Source: Candidatus Woesearchaeota archaeon (GTDB taxonomy: Archaea; Nanobdellota; Nanobdellia; Woesearchaeales; UBA10200). From it: a DNA stretch of 17,581 nucleotides. The stretch is taken from the NCBI GenBank assembly GCA_016180275.1, contig JACPBN010000080.1, positions 1-17,581 on the forward strand, in the 5' to 3' direction. The notes beneath the pieces were generated by a model, which saw only the letters and a program-made list of their open reading frames with translations, was not told the origin of the DNA and ran no database searches. Positions 1 to 6,850 of this stretch are shown piece by piece. Positions within the stretch are counted from its first letter, which is position 1; every line of letters begins with the position of its first letter. The translations under genes were made by a program, and so were the position numbers.

Positions 1-75
1 AGGAGGAGCAACTCTTTGATGAACTAAATTAGTGTTCGTCGGCAATCGCCACCGCTTTATAGGATTTTATCACAC
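1..75. repeat. Partial copy of structured intergenic element
   Basis: The first 13 bases (AGGAGGAGCAACT) are identical to 3090-3102, inside the structured element between the two ZIP genes. Weaker similarity continues downstream: both copies have AGTG 17-18 bases later, then GCTTYATA, an ATTTT run and CACACA. The window start is therefore probably the 3' part of a second copy whose 5' arm lies outside. It ends before the probable TATA box (about 98-105) of the next gene, so it is not obviously that gene's leader. Function unknown. Confidence 0.45.
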
Positions 76-146
76 AAGCTAAACAAATACGATAATACTA
101 AATACATATTAAATAATTATAACAAAAAACCAAGAGGTAGATCATC

Positions 147-458
147 ATGGCAGAACTATATGATAAGGATTACATGAAGGCAAGCGCAAAATTTAAAGAT
201 GCTTCAAAGGAGCAGGTGGAAGCTTTCAAGAAATACAAAGAAACTTTAACTAAAGGCCCATTTGACAAGAAGACTTCTGAGCTATTGATGCTGGCAGCAG
301 GAATTGCCATACAGTGCGATTATTGTATAGATTCTCATTCACAGAAAGCAAAAGCAGCAGGCGCAACTGATCAGGAGCTTGCTTTTGTTGTGCATCTTGC
401 AGCAGAAGTGAAGCATGGTGCTACGATCAGCTATGGCATAAGAGCGTTGGAAGAGTAA
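147..458 (+). CDS. AhpD-type carboxymuconolactone decarboxylase family protein
   Basis: This 103-residue protein is a single CMD/AhpD-fold domain. The redox-site spacing is exactly that of AhpD: Glu45, Cys57, Cys60 and His64 (E-x11-C-x2-C-x3-H), within the stretch IQCDYCIDSH. Family members of this type are small cytoplasmic thiol oxidoreductases or peroxidases that form multimers. The AhpC or lipoamide partner is not in the window, so the physiological substrate is unknown. The start at 147 is supported by GAGGT at 134-138, eight bases ahead, and by a TATA-like CTAAATAC near 98-105 giving a short leader. The gene appears monocistronic: the next gene has its own strong TATA box, and a T-rich stretch (about 505-515) may terminate transcription. 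Confidence 0.88.
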   Translation: MAELYDKDYMKASAKFKDASKEQVEAFKKYKETLTKGPFDKKTSELLMLAAGIAIQCDYCIDSHSQKAKAAGATDQELAFVVHLAAEVKHGATISYGIRALEE

Positions 459-521
459 AAATAATTATCACTATAAAAAAATGTCCTAAATACCCCTCTT
501 TAGTGGTTATTTTTAGAAACA

Positions 522-529
522 TTTATATA
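522..529 (+). promoter_or_regulatory. Archaeal TATA box of the receiver-protein gene
   Basis: TTTATATA is centred about 29 bases before the ATG at 555. This predicts transcription starting at or next to the start codon (leaderless mRNA). No ribosome site precedes that ATG, which fits. Confidence 0.6.
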
Positions 530-554
530 TAAAATAGAAGTTTCTATACACAAT

Positions 555-1040
555 ATGGCAGATGACTTAGAAAGCGTAACATTAAGAGAATCTCAAGGCA
601 GAGATGAAATTACACCAGTAATATTTAGCAAAGGACAGAGATATAAACTATTATACGTTGAAGATGAAGAACAATTAGCAAAACTTCTCCCAAAGATTCT
701 TACAACATCAGGCATAGATTTTGAGGTAGAAGTTGCAATTAACTTTGAGGAAGCCATAGCTGCATTAAAAGGAGAAAAAAATCCCCACGTAGCAGATGGA
801 AATTATAGCGGTCACACAAACTATGCTGCAATTATCACAGACATGAACTTTCCAGGCGGTAATGGTGCGTATGTTGCAAGAGAAGCAAGAAACCTTGGTT
901 TTAAAGGAAGGATTGTTATTGCTTCTGGACAAGATATGGAACAAGCAAAAGAACAAACAAAAGGCATAACATGCATAGGATATCTAAATAAACCAGTTAA
1001 ACCAAAGGATATAATACCTGCATTAGAAGGCAGATATTGA
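555..1040 (+). CDS. Stand-alone response-regulator receiver protein
   Basis: The 161-residue protein has one CheY-like receiver domain (about residues 31-160) after a 30-residue N-terminal extension, and no output domain. Visible motifs are the acidic pocket Glu36-Asp37-Glu38 (YVEDEE), phospho-acceptor Asp96 (IITDMNFPGGNG), switch Ser124 (VIASG) and Lys146 followed by Pro (LNKPVKP). The segment between beta-2/alpha-2 and the phosphorylation strand (about residues 72-89) is longer than usual, an apparent insertion. No histidine kinase or regulated operon is adjacent, so it probably acts by protein-protein contact after phosphorylation by an unlinked kinase. The ATG at 555 is chosen because it lies about 29 bases after a clear TATA box. 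Confidence 0.87.
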   Translation: MADDLESVTLRESQGRDEITPVIFSKGQRYKLLYVEDEEQLAKLLPKILTTSGIDFEVEVAINFEEAIAALKGEKNPHVADGNYSGHTNYAAIITDMNFPGGNGAYVAREARNLGFKGRIVIASGQDMEQAKEQTKGITCIGYLNKPVKPKDIIPALEGRY

Positions 1041-1070
1041 GATTAAATTTATGTGGCATTTTTATACAAT

Positions 1071-1100
1071 TTCTGATATGATGTTTTCTGATATGATGTT
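1071..1100 (+). repeat. Exact tandem 15-bp duplication upstream of the purE-like gene
   Basis: TTCTGATATGATGTT occurs twice head to tail at 1071-1085 and 1086-1100. It lies between the receiver gene and the TATA-like stretch (about 1129-1140) of the next gene. It may be a slippage duplication or a doubled regulator site upstream of the promoter. Confidence 0.75.
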
Positions 1101-1176
1101 TTTATTTAAGTTATCTCTTTTAATACATAATTATTTATATTGTAATATTATTTAATCTAAAAAATCAGGTGTTCCA

Positions 1177-2100
1177 ATGCCAAAAAAAGAAAAAGAACTC
1201 TCTCCAGAAACACATAAAGTCCTAGTATTATTCGCTTCTGAGACAGACAAGGGCGTCTATAGCGAGATAATAAAGATTCTGGATAAAAATAATATTAATT
1301 ATTCACTAAGGATAGCTTCTGCGCACAAGACACCGGAATTAGTCCAGCAAATTCTTGATGAAGAAGAATATGATGTAATAATTACAGGTGCTGGCTTGGC
1401 TGCTGCATTGCCAGGCGTAATAGCTGCAGAGACAACAAAACCGGTCATTGGAGTTCCATGCAAGGGAAGCTATGGGGGATTAGATGCATTGCTCTCAATA
1501 ATCCAGATGCCTCCAGGAATTCCAGTATTAGCTGTTGGAATAAGCAACCATTCAAGCGCAGCAAACAATGCAATAAGAATGCTAACTCAATATGAATATA
1601 TAAATATTATCGGCGACAGTGAGTCAAAGCCAGTCAAAAGAGCAGTTGACATGATGCAGCAGTTTGATAACAAATTCAAAGTTACTGATGAGAACAATAA
1701 TAGCAATGCAATAGATAAAGACGCTGTTAACATAAAATTTGTAGAGTTAGGAGAAAAAATCAGCCATGAAGACGCATTGGTAATTTACTGCGCAGTAAGC
1801 GAAGATGACAGGGCAGAAGCTGCATTGAATTTATTAAAGATGACCGAGCATGGGTTATGGGTTGGATTAAACCGGGGAGATAATGCTGCAGTTGCTGCAT
1901 TGGAGATAATTAACTTAGACGCCCGCCATGATGAAGTCTTTAAGTATTACAGGGAAAGCCTGAAGAAGAAGATCTTTAAAACTGACAATGCTGTAAAGGC
2001 AAATAGTTCTGTAAAGGCAAATAGTTCTGGGAAGAAAGGAACAAAAGAGATTGCCGCAAAAAGGTCAAAACTGAATAAAGCAAAAAAGAAAAGTAGATAG
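1177..2100 (+). CDS. purE: PurE-like phosphoribosylaminoimidazole carboxylase/mutase with extra C-terminal half
   Basis: PurE converts AIR plus CO2 (class II) or N5-CAIR (class I) to CAIR in de novo purine synthesis. Residues about 12-139 match the PurE core: substrate-loop ASETDKG at 20-26 (usual GSxSD), SAHKTPE with the expected catalytic His50, GAGLAAALPGVIAAET, PVIGVP and GGLDALLSIIQMP. At 307 residues it is nearly twice the usual 160. The second half (about 142-265) looks like a degenerate PurE half ending in a typical PurE C-terminal helix (ALEIINLDARHDEVFKYYRE). A lysine-rich tail follows, containing VKANSS twice. No purK is adjacent, which leans towards a class II AIR carboxylase, but the class is unproven. 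The start at 1177 follows AGGTG (1167-1171) and a TATA-like AT run near 1129-1140. Confidence 0.85.
   Translation: MPKKEKELSPETHKVLVLFASETDKGVYSEIIKILDKNNINYSLRIASAHKTPELVQQILDEEEYDVIITGAGLAAALPGVIAAETTKPVIGVPCKGSYGGLDALLSIIQMPPGIPVLAVGISNHSSAANNAIRMLTQYEYINIIGDSESKPVKRAVDMMQQFDNKFKVTDENNNSNAIDKDAVNIKFVELGEKISHEDALVIYCAVSEDDRAEAALNLLKMTEHGLWVGLNRGDNAAVAALEIINLDARHDEVFKYYRESLKKKIFKTDNAVKANSSVKANSSGKKGTKEIAAKRSKLNKAKKKSR
1993..2028 (+). repeat. In-frame 18-bp tandem repeat in the purE-like C-terminal tail
   Basis: The 18-base unit beginning GTAAAGGCAAATAG is present twice without mismatch (1993-2010 and 2011-2028). It encodes VKANSS twice and lies in the basic tail after the last recognisable PurE-like helix. 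This points to a recent expansion of a flexible linker. Confidence 0.8.
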
Positions 2101-2124
2101 ATGATTATTCTTCAATCAAATAAC

Positions 2125-2162
2125 TTTAAATACACACCAATAATTAGTGCAAATTATTTGCA
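2125..2162 (+). promoter_or_regulatory. Promoter of the first ZIP gene with palindromic operator candidate
   Basis: A TATA-like TTTAAATA lies at 2125-2132. Transcription should start near 2155. Exactly there is a perfect 15-bp palindrome, TGCAAATTATTTGCA (2148-2162). A dyad overlapping the start point is the classic position for an archaeal repressor. A metal-responsive regulator is an inference from the downstream ZIP gene. Confidence 0.5.
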
Positions 2163-2186
2163 ATTATATGATTAATAAAAAATAAG

Positions 2187-2945
2187 ATGGACCACACAGC
2201 TTCAGTCTGGCTATACTCGATAGTGAGTGTATTGATAATCAGCTTTATATCATTAGTCGGAGTAATCGCATTATCGATAAAGGCAGAAAGATTGAAGCAA
2301 ATTATTCTGTTTCTGGTAAGTTTTTCAGCTGGCGCATTGTTTGGAGATGCAATCATACAATTATTGCCGCAGACATTCAGGGATTATGGCATAACGGTAT
2401 ATATTTCATATTATGTGTTGGCAGGAATATTATTTTTTTTCATAGCAGAGAAATTCATTCATTGGCATCACTGCCATCTTGAGCCGAATAAAAAACATCC
2501 TCATCCATTTGTATTCACAAACCTTATAGGTGATGCAATACACAATTTCACAGACGGCATGATAATCGCTGCAAGCTATACTGTCAGCATACCCATAGGA
2601 ATTGCGACAACTACTGCAGTCTTGCTGCACGAGATTCCGCAGGAGATAGGAGATTTTGGAGTTCTCCTGCATGGAGGCATGAAAACAAAGAAAGCGATTT
2701 TGCTGAATTTCATTGTCGCATTGACTGCTGTCTTAGGCGCAGTGATTGCATTGATACTGAACGAATATGTCTCTGGAATAAACATGTTCATGATACCATT
2801 TGCTGCAGGAGGCTTTATCTACATAGCAGGCAGTGACCTTATACCAGAGCTCCATAAGGAAGTTGCTGCTAAGAAATCATTCATCCAACTGATTTCATTC
2901 ATCCTTGGCATACTTCTGATTGTTGTTTCTCTGAAGTTTTCATAA
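2187..2945 (+). CDS. ZIP family divalent metal transporter (paralog 1)
   Basis: This 252-residue integral membrane protein moves Zn2+, Fe2+ or a similar divalent cation across the cytoplasmic membrane, usually inward. About seven or eight hydrophobic segments are visible. The ZIP metal-site motifs are present: HNFTDG (119-124) in the TM4 helix and HEIPQEIGDF (148-157) in TM5. A His-rich loop HWHHCHLEPNKKHPHP (92-107) precedes TM4 and probably collects metal at the membrane face. A further acidic/His motif, ELHKE, lies at 221-225. Metal specificity cannot be read from the sequence. The ATG at 2187 follows a short leader from the TATA box at 2125-2132; no strong ribosome site is seen. It is roughly two-thirds identical by eye, and equal in length, to the next ZIP gene, so the pair arose by duplication. 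Confidence 0.93.
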   Translation: MDHTASVWLYSIVSVLIISFISLVGVIALSIKAERLKQIILFLVSFSAGALFGDAIIQLLPQTFRDYGITVYISYYVLAGILFFFIAEKFIHWHHCHLEPNKKHPHPFVFTNLIGDAIHNFTDGMIIAASYTVSIPIGIATTTAVLLHEIPQEIGDFGVLLHGGMKTKKAILLNFIVALTAVLGAVIALILNEYVSGINMFMIPFAAGGFIYIAGSDLIPELHKEVAAKKSFIQLISFILGILLIVVSLKFS

Positions 2946-2955
2946 TATGTGCATA

Positions 2956-3141
2956 GCAGCTGCCGCCAATTTAGTTGGCACAAATCAATTTACCAAAGCC
3001 AAGTTGCGACGGGCAAGGTCATTTAGTTACTCAACAACTAACATAACACGCAATGCTCTTTTAGTACCACATCTAGCGGCCATGCGTAGAGGAGGAGCAA
3101 CTTATCATAAAATCAATGCCAGTGCCAACTGCGGCAGTTGC
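2956..3141 (+). ncRNA. Candidate structured RNA or repeat element between the ZIP genes
   Basis: The arms GCAGCTGCCGC (2956-2966) plus AGTTGGCAC (2973-2981) pair with GTGCCAACT (3122-3130) plus GCGGCAGTTGC (3131-3141). This makes a 20-bp helix with one G-U pair and a six-base bulge, closing a 140-base internal region. By hand count the element is about 46% G+C, far above neighbouring spacers. The right arm can instead fold alone (CAACTG-CGG-CAGTTG, 3126-3140) ahead of an AAATTTTT run, and the left arm can fold as GCCAA-TTTAG-TTGGC. An internal 13-base core (3090-3102) recurs at the window start. The TATA-like TTTAAAAG of the next gene lies after the element, so it is probably not that gene's leader. 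Strand is assumed. It could be a small RNA gene or a miniature mobile repeat; I recognise no known family. Confidence 0.5.
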
Positions 3142-3214
3142 TTCATAAATTTTTGCTGCACACATACTTTTCATAAAAAGATTTAAAAGAGAGTGAGGAT
3201 TTTACAGCATTAAC

Positions 3215-3973
3215 ATGGCAGCTTCATCGATCATCTGGATCTATTCATTGGTAAGCGTATTGATAATCAGCTTGATATCTTTCATAGGCATAATCGGCCT
3301 TTCGATAAAGATAGATAAGCTGAAGCAGATTGTCTTGTTTCTTGTAAGCTTTTCTGCAGGCGCCTTATTAGGAGATGTTTTTATCCATCTACTGCCTGAG
3401 CTTGTCGAAGAATACGGATTTGGCCTGAATATGTCATTATATGTTCTCTCAGGCATAGTCTTCTTTTTCATTGTCGAGAAATTTATCCATTGGCACCATT
3501 GCCATATCGAGCCGAGCAGAGATCATCCTCACCCATTTGCATTGATGAACCTATTGGGAGATGCAGTACATAATTTTATTGATGGCATGATAATTGCAGG
3601 CAGCTATCTGGCAAGCCTGCCTGTCGGCATCGCAACAACAACTGCAGTCATCCTGCATGAGATTCCCACAGAGATAGGTGATTTTGGAGTCTTACTGCAC
3701 GGAGGCTTCTCAAAGAATAAGGCTCTTGCCATGAATTTCCTTTCAGCAATAACAGCTGTATTAGGCGCGATTGTTGCATTGCTGTTAAGCGCTTACATCC
3801 CAAATTTAAACAAGTTTCTGATCCCATTCACTGTAGGTGTATTTATCTACATTGCAGGCTCTGACCTGATACCTGAGCTTCACAAGGAAGTTAATGTGCA
3901 GAAATCATTTATACAGCTTGTTACGTTTGTGCTTGGCATTGTTGTTATGGTATTGCTGCTTGGCATTGAATAA
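3215..3973 (+). CDS. ZIP family divalent metal transporter (paralog 2)
   Basis: This 252-residue multi-pass membrane protein is the tandem paralog of the preceding ZIP gene. It keeps HNFIDG (119-124), HEIPTEIGDF (148-157), the His-rich loop HWHHCHIEPSRDHPHP (92-107) and the C-terminal GSDLIPELHKEV. A difference within the TM5 metal-site segment, Thr152 in place of Gln, together with divergent loops at 62-72 and 193-203, could reflect different metal preference or regulation. The ATG at 3215 is about 30 bases after TTTAAAAG (3182-3189). The structured element separates the two copies, so they are probably transcribed independently. Assignment to ZIP is secure; substrate is unknown. Confidence 0.93.
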   Translation: MAASSIIWIYSLVSVLIISLISFIGIIGLSIKIDKLKQIVLFLVSFSAGALLGDVFIHLLPELVEEYGFGLNMSLYVLSGIVFFFIVEKFIHWHHCHIEPSRDHPHPFALMNLLGDAVHNFIDGMIIAGSYLASLPVGIATTTAVILHEIPTEIGDFGVLLHGGFSKNKALAMNFLSAITAVLGAIVALLLSAYIPNLNKFLIPFTVGVFIYIAGSDLIPELHKEVNVQKSFIQLVTFVLGIVVMVLLLGIE

Positions 3974-4027
3974 GAAAGAGAGTATATTTATTATGAATCA
4001 AATTATCAAAGATACAAAACAATAAAA

Positions 4028-4035
4028 AATATAAA
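4028..4035 (+). promoter_or_regulatory. TATA box of purC
   Basis: AATATAAA is centred about 25 bases before the ATG at 4057, predicting a leaderless purC transcript. It lies in the 83-base AT-rich gap after the second ZIP gene. Confidence 0.5.
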
Positions 4036-4056
4036 CCTATCAATTATTCTATCATC

Positions 4057-5025
4057 ATGTTAACACCACGACAATTAAAAGAGCAATTGAAGCATACTCT
4101 TGACACTACAGATTTCCCTTCGCTTGGCAGGAAATACGAGGGCAAAGTCAGGGACAATTATACGCAAGGCAGCAAGCGCATAATAATAACAACAGACAGA
4201 ATTTCTGCATTTGATCGTGTACTGTGTACATTGCCGTTCAAGGGCCAGGTACTTAATCAGATGGCAGTTTTCTGGTTTGAAAAGACAAAGCATATCGTAA
4301 AAAATCATTTGATAGATTCTCCTGATCCAAATGTAAGTGTAGTGCATGAATGCAAGCCATTTCCAGTGGAGTTTGTAGTAAGAGGATACATAACAGGAGT
4401 AACTTCAACAAGCGCCTGGACTAATTATGCAAAAGGCGTCAGAAACTTGTGCGGAAACATCCTGCCAGATGGCTTGAAAAAAAATCAGAAATTTGACAAG
4501 CCTATTTTAACTCCTTCTACCAAAGCAGAGCATGGTGCTCATGATGAAAACATAAGCAGAGAAGACATAATTAAGCATAAATTGATGTCGCAGGAAGATT
4601 TTGATATAGTCAGAGAGATTTCATTCAAGCTATTTGAAACTGGACAAAAAATTGCTGCAAAGCACGGAATAATTTTAGTAGATACAAAATATGAGTTTGG
4701 GACTTTAGATGGAGAGATTGTTTTGATGGACGAAATTCATACACCGGATAGCTCCAGATTCTGGTTTGCAGATACTTATGGGCAATTATTTAGCGCAGGA
4801 AAAGAACAGCGCAAGATAGACAAGGAATACGTAAGAACTTGGTTGGCAGACCATGGATTCAAAGGAGAAGGCAATGTTCCGCAAATACCTGATGAGATAA
4901 AGATTGAAGCAGCAAGAAGATACATTGAAGCATATGAATTAATCACAGGCCAGAAATTCAATGCAGAAGTTGAAAACATAAATAAAAGGATTGAAAGGAA
5001 TCTGAAGAATAAAGGGTATTTGTAA
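4057..5025 (+). CDS. purC: Phosphoribosylaminoimidazole-succinocarboxamide (SAICAR) synthase
   Basis: PurC joins CAIR and aspartate with ATP to form SAICAR in de novo purine synthesis. At 322 residues it belongs to the longer, yeast ADE1-like form rather than the roughly 240-residue bacterial form. Motifs in order: GKVRDNY (29-35, ATP site), TTDRISAFD (45-53), EFVVRGYITG (105-114, substrate site), LTPSTKAEHGAHDE (151-164), LVDTKYEFG (207-215) and DEIHTPDSSRFW (225-236). All are intact. Its product is the substrate of the PurB encoded at 8402, and its substrate is the PurE product encoded at 1177. The start is the first ATG, about 25 bases after a TATA box. The HAD gene follows after 84 bases with its own TATA-like site, so purC may be monocistronic. 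Confidence 0.97.
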   Translation: MLTPRQLKEQLKHTLDTTDFPSLGRKYEGKVRDNYTQGSKRIIITTDRISAFDRVLCTLPFKGQVLNQMAVFWFEKTKHIVKNHLIDSPDPNVSVVHECKPFPVEFVVRGYITGVTSTSAWTNYAKGVRNLCGNILPDGLKKNQKFDKPILTPSTKAEHGAHDENISREDIIKHKLMSQEDFDIVREISFKLFETGQKIAAKHGIILVDTKYEFGTLDGEIVLMDEIHTPDSSRFWFADTYGQLFSAGKEQRKIDKEYVRTWLADHGFKGEGNVPQIPDEIKIEAARRYIEAYELITGQKFNAEVENINKRIERNLKNKGYL

Positions 5026-5109
5026 AATAGTTATCCTAATTTTAAATTGGCTTATTTTTAATAAACATCTGAGAAAACTATTTAACCTGCGCCTGATTTC
5101 TATTTTACT

Positions 5110-5709
5110 ATGATAAAAGCCGTAATCTTTGACTGGGGAGGCGTAATCTGCTATCCTATTACCAAGAAATTAGTTGCCAAAGTAAAAGAACATTTTAATG
5201 CAGATGAAAAAGCCATAAGGAAAGCATATTTTAAGGATTTATATGAATATGAGGTAGGTAAATTGACAGATGAAGAGTTCTGGCAGAGATTTTGCACAGA
5301 GCTTGGCATAAAAGTAGATGAAAAAGTCCTTATGGGCATTGTAAAAGAGGTTGAGCAGCTAGATAAAAAAGTGTATGATTTAATCAGGCAATTAAAAAAG
5401 ACAAAGAGATATAAACTAGTGTTATTATCCAATAATATTCCCGTAATGGTTGATTATATCAAAAAGAAATTTGATTTAAGCATTTTTGACAATTTATTTT
5501 TCAGTAACGAGCTTGGCATGAGAAAGCCTCATCTGGAGATATTTGAGCATGTACTGAAAGAGATAAAAGCAGATGCCGATGATTCCGTTTTTATAGATGA
5601 CAAACAAGAGAATTTAAATGCTGCTGCTGAACTTGGAATTAAGATAATTTTATTTCAAGATGCTGCACAGTTAAAAAATGATTTAATGATTTTAGGAATT
5701 AAAGTTTAA
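5110..5709 (+). CDS. HAD-superfamily (subfamily IA-like) hydrolase
   Basis: The 199-residue protein has the four HAD motifs: Asp8 nucleophile in FDWGGV (motif I), Ser107-Asn108 in LLSNN (motif II), Lys139 in MRKPHLEIF (motif III) and Asp163-Asp164 in FIDDKQENL (motif IV). A helical cap is inserted after motif I (about residues 15-85). Motif I has Gly where the general acid/base Asp usually stands (D-x-G-G-V). This is common in the YihX-like branch and makes simple phosphatase activity less certain. Substrate unknown; small sugar or nucleotide phosphates are typical. CTATTTAACC at 5078-5087, 28 bases before the ATG, may be its TATA box. The phosphatase-family gene follows after 25 bases, suggesting co-transcription. 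Confidence 0.88.
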   Translation: MIKAVIFDWGGVICYPITKKLVAKVKEHFNADEKAIRKAYFKDLYEYEVGKLTDEEFWQRFCTELGIKVDEKVLMGIVKEVEQLDKKVYDLIRQLKKTKRYKLVLLSNNIPVMVDYIKKKFDLSIFDNLFFSNELGMRKPHLEIFEHVLKEIKADADDSVFIDDKQENLNAAAELGIKIILFQDAAQLKNDLMILGIKV

Positions 5710-5734
5710 ATATTAATTAAATTAAGGGGTTAAA

Positions 5735-6610
5735 ATGCCAACAGACAATCTATCTGATCTAAGGAAATTCATTATTGTATTAGCAAGAGAAGCAGGCAAG
5801 ATTCTAAAAGCCGGCTACTATAAGTCAAAAAGCATTGCTTCTAAAGGAGATCAAGGCATTGTCACAGATACTGACTTTAAAGCAGAAAATAAATTAATTT
5901 CAATGATACACAAGAAATATCCTTTGCACCATATCTTAGGAGAGGAATCTGGCAAAGTTATCAGCAAAAAGAGTTTAGAAATTAGTAAAAACATTAATGA
6001 AAAAGAAAATACTTTGAACAAAAACAAAGATTCAGGCAAATCTTCACCATTCCACTCAGATTACCTCTGGATCATTGATCCATTGGACGGCACAACTAAT
6101 TTTGCGCACAATTACCAGCAATTCTGCACATCAATTGCTCTTGCATACAAAGAGAAAGTCATTCTGGGCGCAGTATTCAGCCCAATAACAAACGAACTGT
6201 TTTTTGCAGAAAAAAACAAAGGCGCTTTCTTAAATAACCAAAAGATTTCTGTTTCAGATAGAAAACTAAAGAATGCACTGCTCTGCACAGGATTTGCTTA
6301 CAAAAGAGACCACTGGATGCACAATAATTTAAGAAACATTGGTGCAATTTTGGCAAGAGGCGCGCAAGGCGTTAGAATAGACGGCACAGCTGCCTTAGAT
6401 CTGTGTTATGTTGCCTGCTCTAAATTTGACGGCTTTTGGGAATCTAATCTGCATTCTTGGGATATTGCAGCCGGATGCTTGATTGTTGAGGAAGCCAACG
6501 GCAAAGTTACTAATGACAAAGGCAAACCCTGGAAAATCCATGACAGGAATATAGTTGCCAGCAATAAGATTGTAGATAAGGATATATTGAAGATAATAAA
6601 AAAGAGATAA
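5735..6610 (+). CDS. Inositol monophosphatase family phosphatase
   Basis: This 291-residue Mg2+-dependent sugar-phosphate phosphatase is related to inositol monophosphatase and archaeal IMPase/FBPase. Metal-binding motifs are complete: Glu70-Glu71 in GEES (69-72), IDPLDGTTNF (114-123) and the C-terminal SWDIAAG (241-247). Between GEES and the DPLDGT strand there are 39 residues, versus about 15 in human IMPase. The extra stretch (about 75-105) is rich in Lys, Ser and Asn and probably forms a disordered or mobile loop near the active site. AAGGGGT (5724-5730) serves as ribosome site. It lies 25 bases after the HAD gene on the same strand, so the two hydrolases likely form one operon. Whether inositol-phosphate, fructose-bisphosphate or another phosphate is the substrate cannot be decided here. 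Confidence 0.93.
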   Translation: MPTDNLSDLRKFIIVLAREAGKILKAGYYKSKSIASKGDQGIVTDTDFKAENKLISMIHKKYPLHHILGEESGKVISKKSLEISKNINEKENTLNKNKDSGKSSPFHSDYLWIIDPLDGTTNFAHNYQQFCTSIALAYKEKVILGAVFSPITNELFFAEKNKGAFLNNQKISVSDRKLKNALLCTGFAYKRDHWMHNNLRNIGAILARGAQGVRIDGTAALDLCYVACSKFDGFWESNLHSWDIAAGCLIVEEANGKVTNDKGKPWKIHDRNIVASNKIVDKDILKIIKKR

Positions 6611-6628
6611 TTCTTAATTTTGTACGAT

Positions 6629-6850
6629 TCAGAGATACTTGAAGAACTCTTCTCTGCTTATCTCTATCTCATTAAGTATTTGCCTTAATAAGCCAATGCC
6701 AATATCTCTTCCTGGATGCACTGGAACTACAGTTGCTCTGCCATCTCTATGCTTAAAATATTTATGGCTGCCTTTTTGCCGAATTTCTTCAAAACCAAGT
6801 TTTTTAAGAATTTTGATAAGTTCGTTAGCTGACAACTGAGGCAGTTTCAT
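6629..6850 (-). CDS. hicA: HicA-type mRNA interferase toxin
   Basis: A 73-residue toxin with the HicA double-stranded-RNA-binding-like fold. It begins MKLPQLSANELIKILKKLGF and carries GSHKYFKH with the expected catalytic His29, then VVPVHPGRDIGIGLLRQIL, the classic HicA C-terminal block. HicA cleaves mRNA when freed from HicB. The reading frame is open 23 codons further upstream, but that part overlaps hicB. The chosen ATG (6850-6848) shares ATGA with the hicB stop, giving translational coupling with antitoxin first. The gene is on the strand opposite its neighbours and converges with the phosphatase gene; only 18 bases separate their stops. Confidence 0.93.
   Translation of the reverse strand: MKLPQLSANELIKILKKLGFEEIRQKGSHKYFKHRDGRATVVPVHPGRDIGIGLLRQILNEIEISREEFFKYL

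Noticed and set aside
13..25. TGATGA as a possible C box of a C/D small RNA
   Set aside because: No correctly spaced D, C' or D' boxes follow.
3070..3102. Resemblance to rRNA (5S GCGGCCAT-like and 16S ATGCGTAGAG-like words)
   Set aside because: Only short words match; the surrounding 5S or 16S sequence and secondary structure are absent.
2947..3186. Open frame of 79 codons between the ZIP genes
   Set aside because: Its composition is odd (Ala/Asn/Thr/Cys mix), it has no ribosome site or domain, and it coincides with the inverted-repeat structured element, which explains the sequence better.
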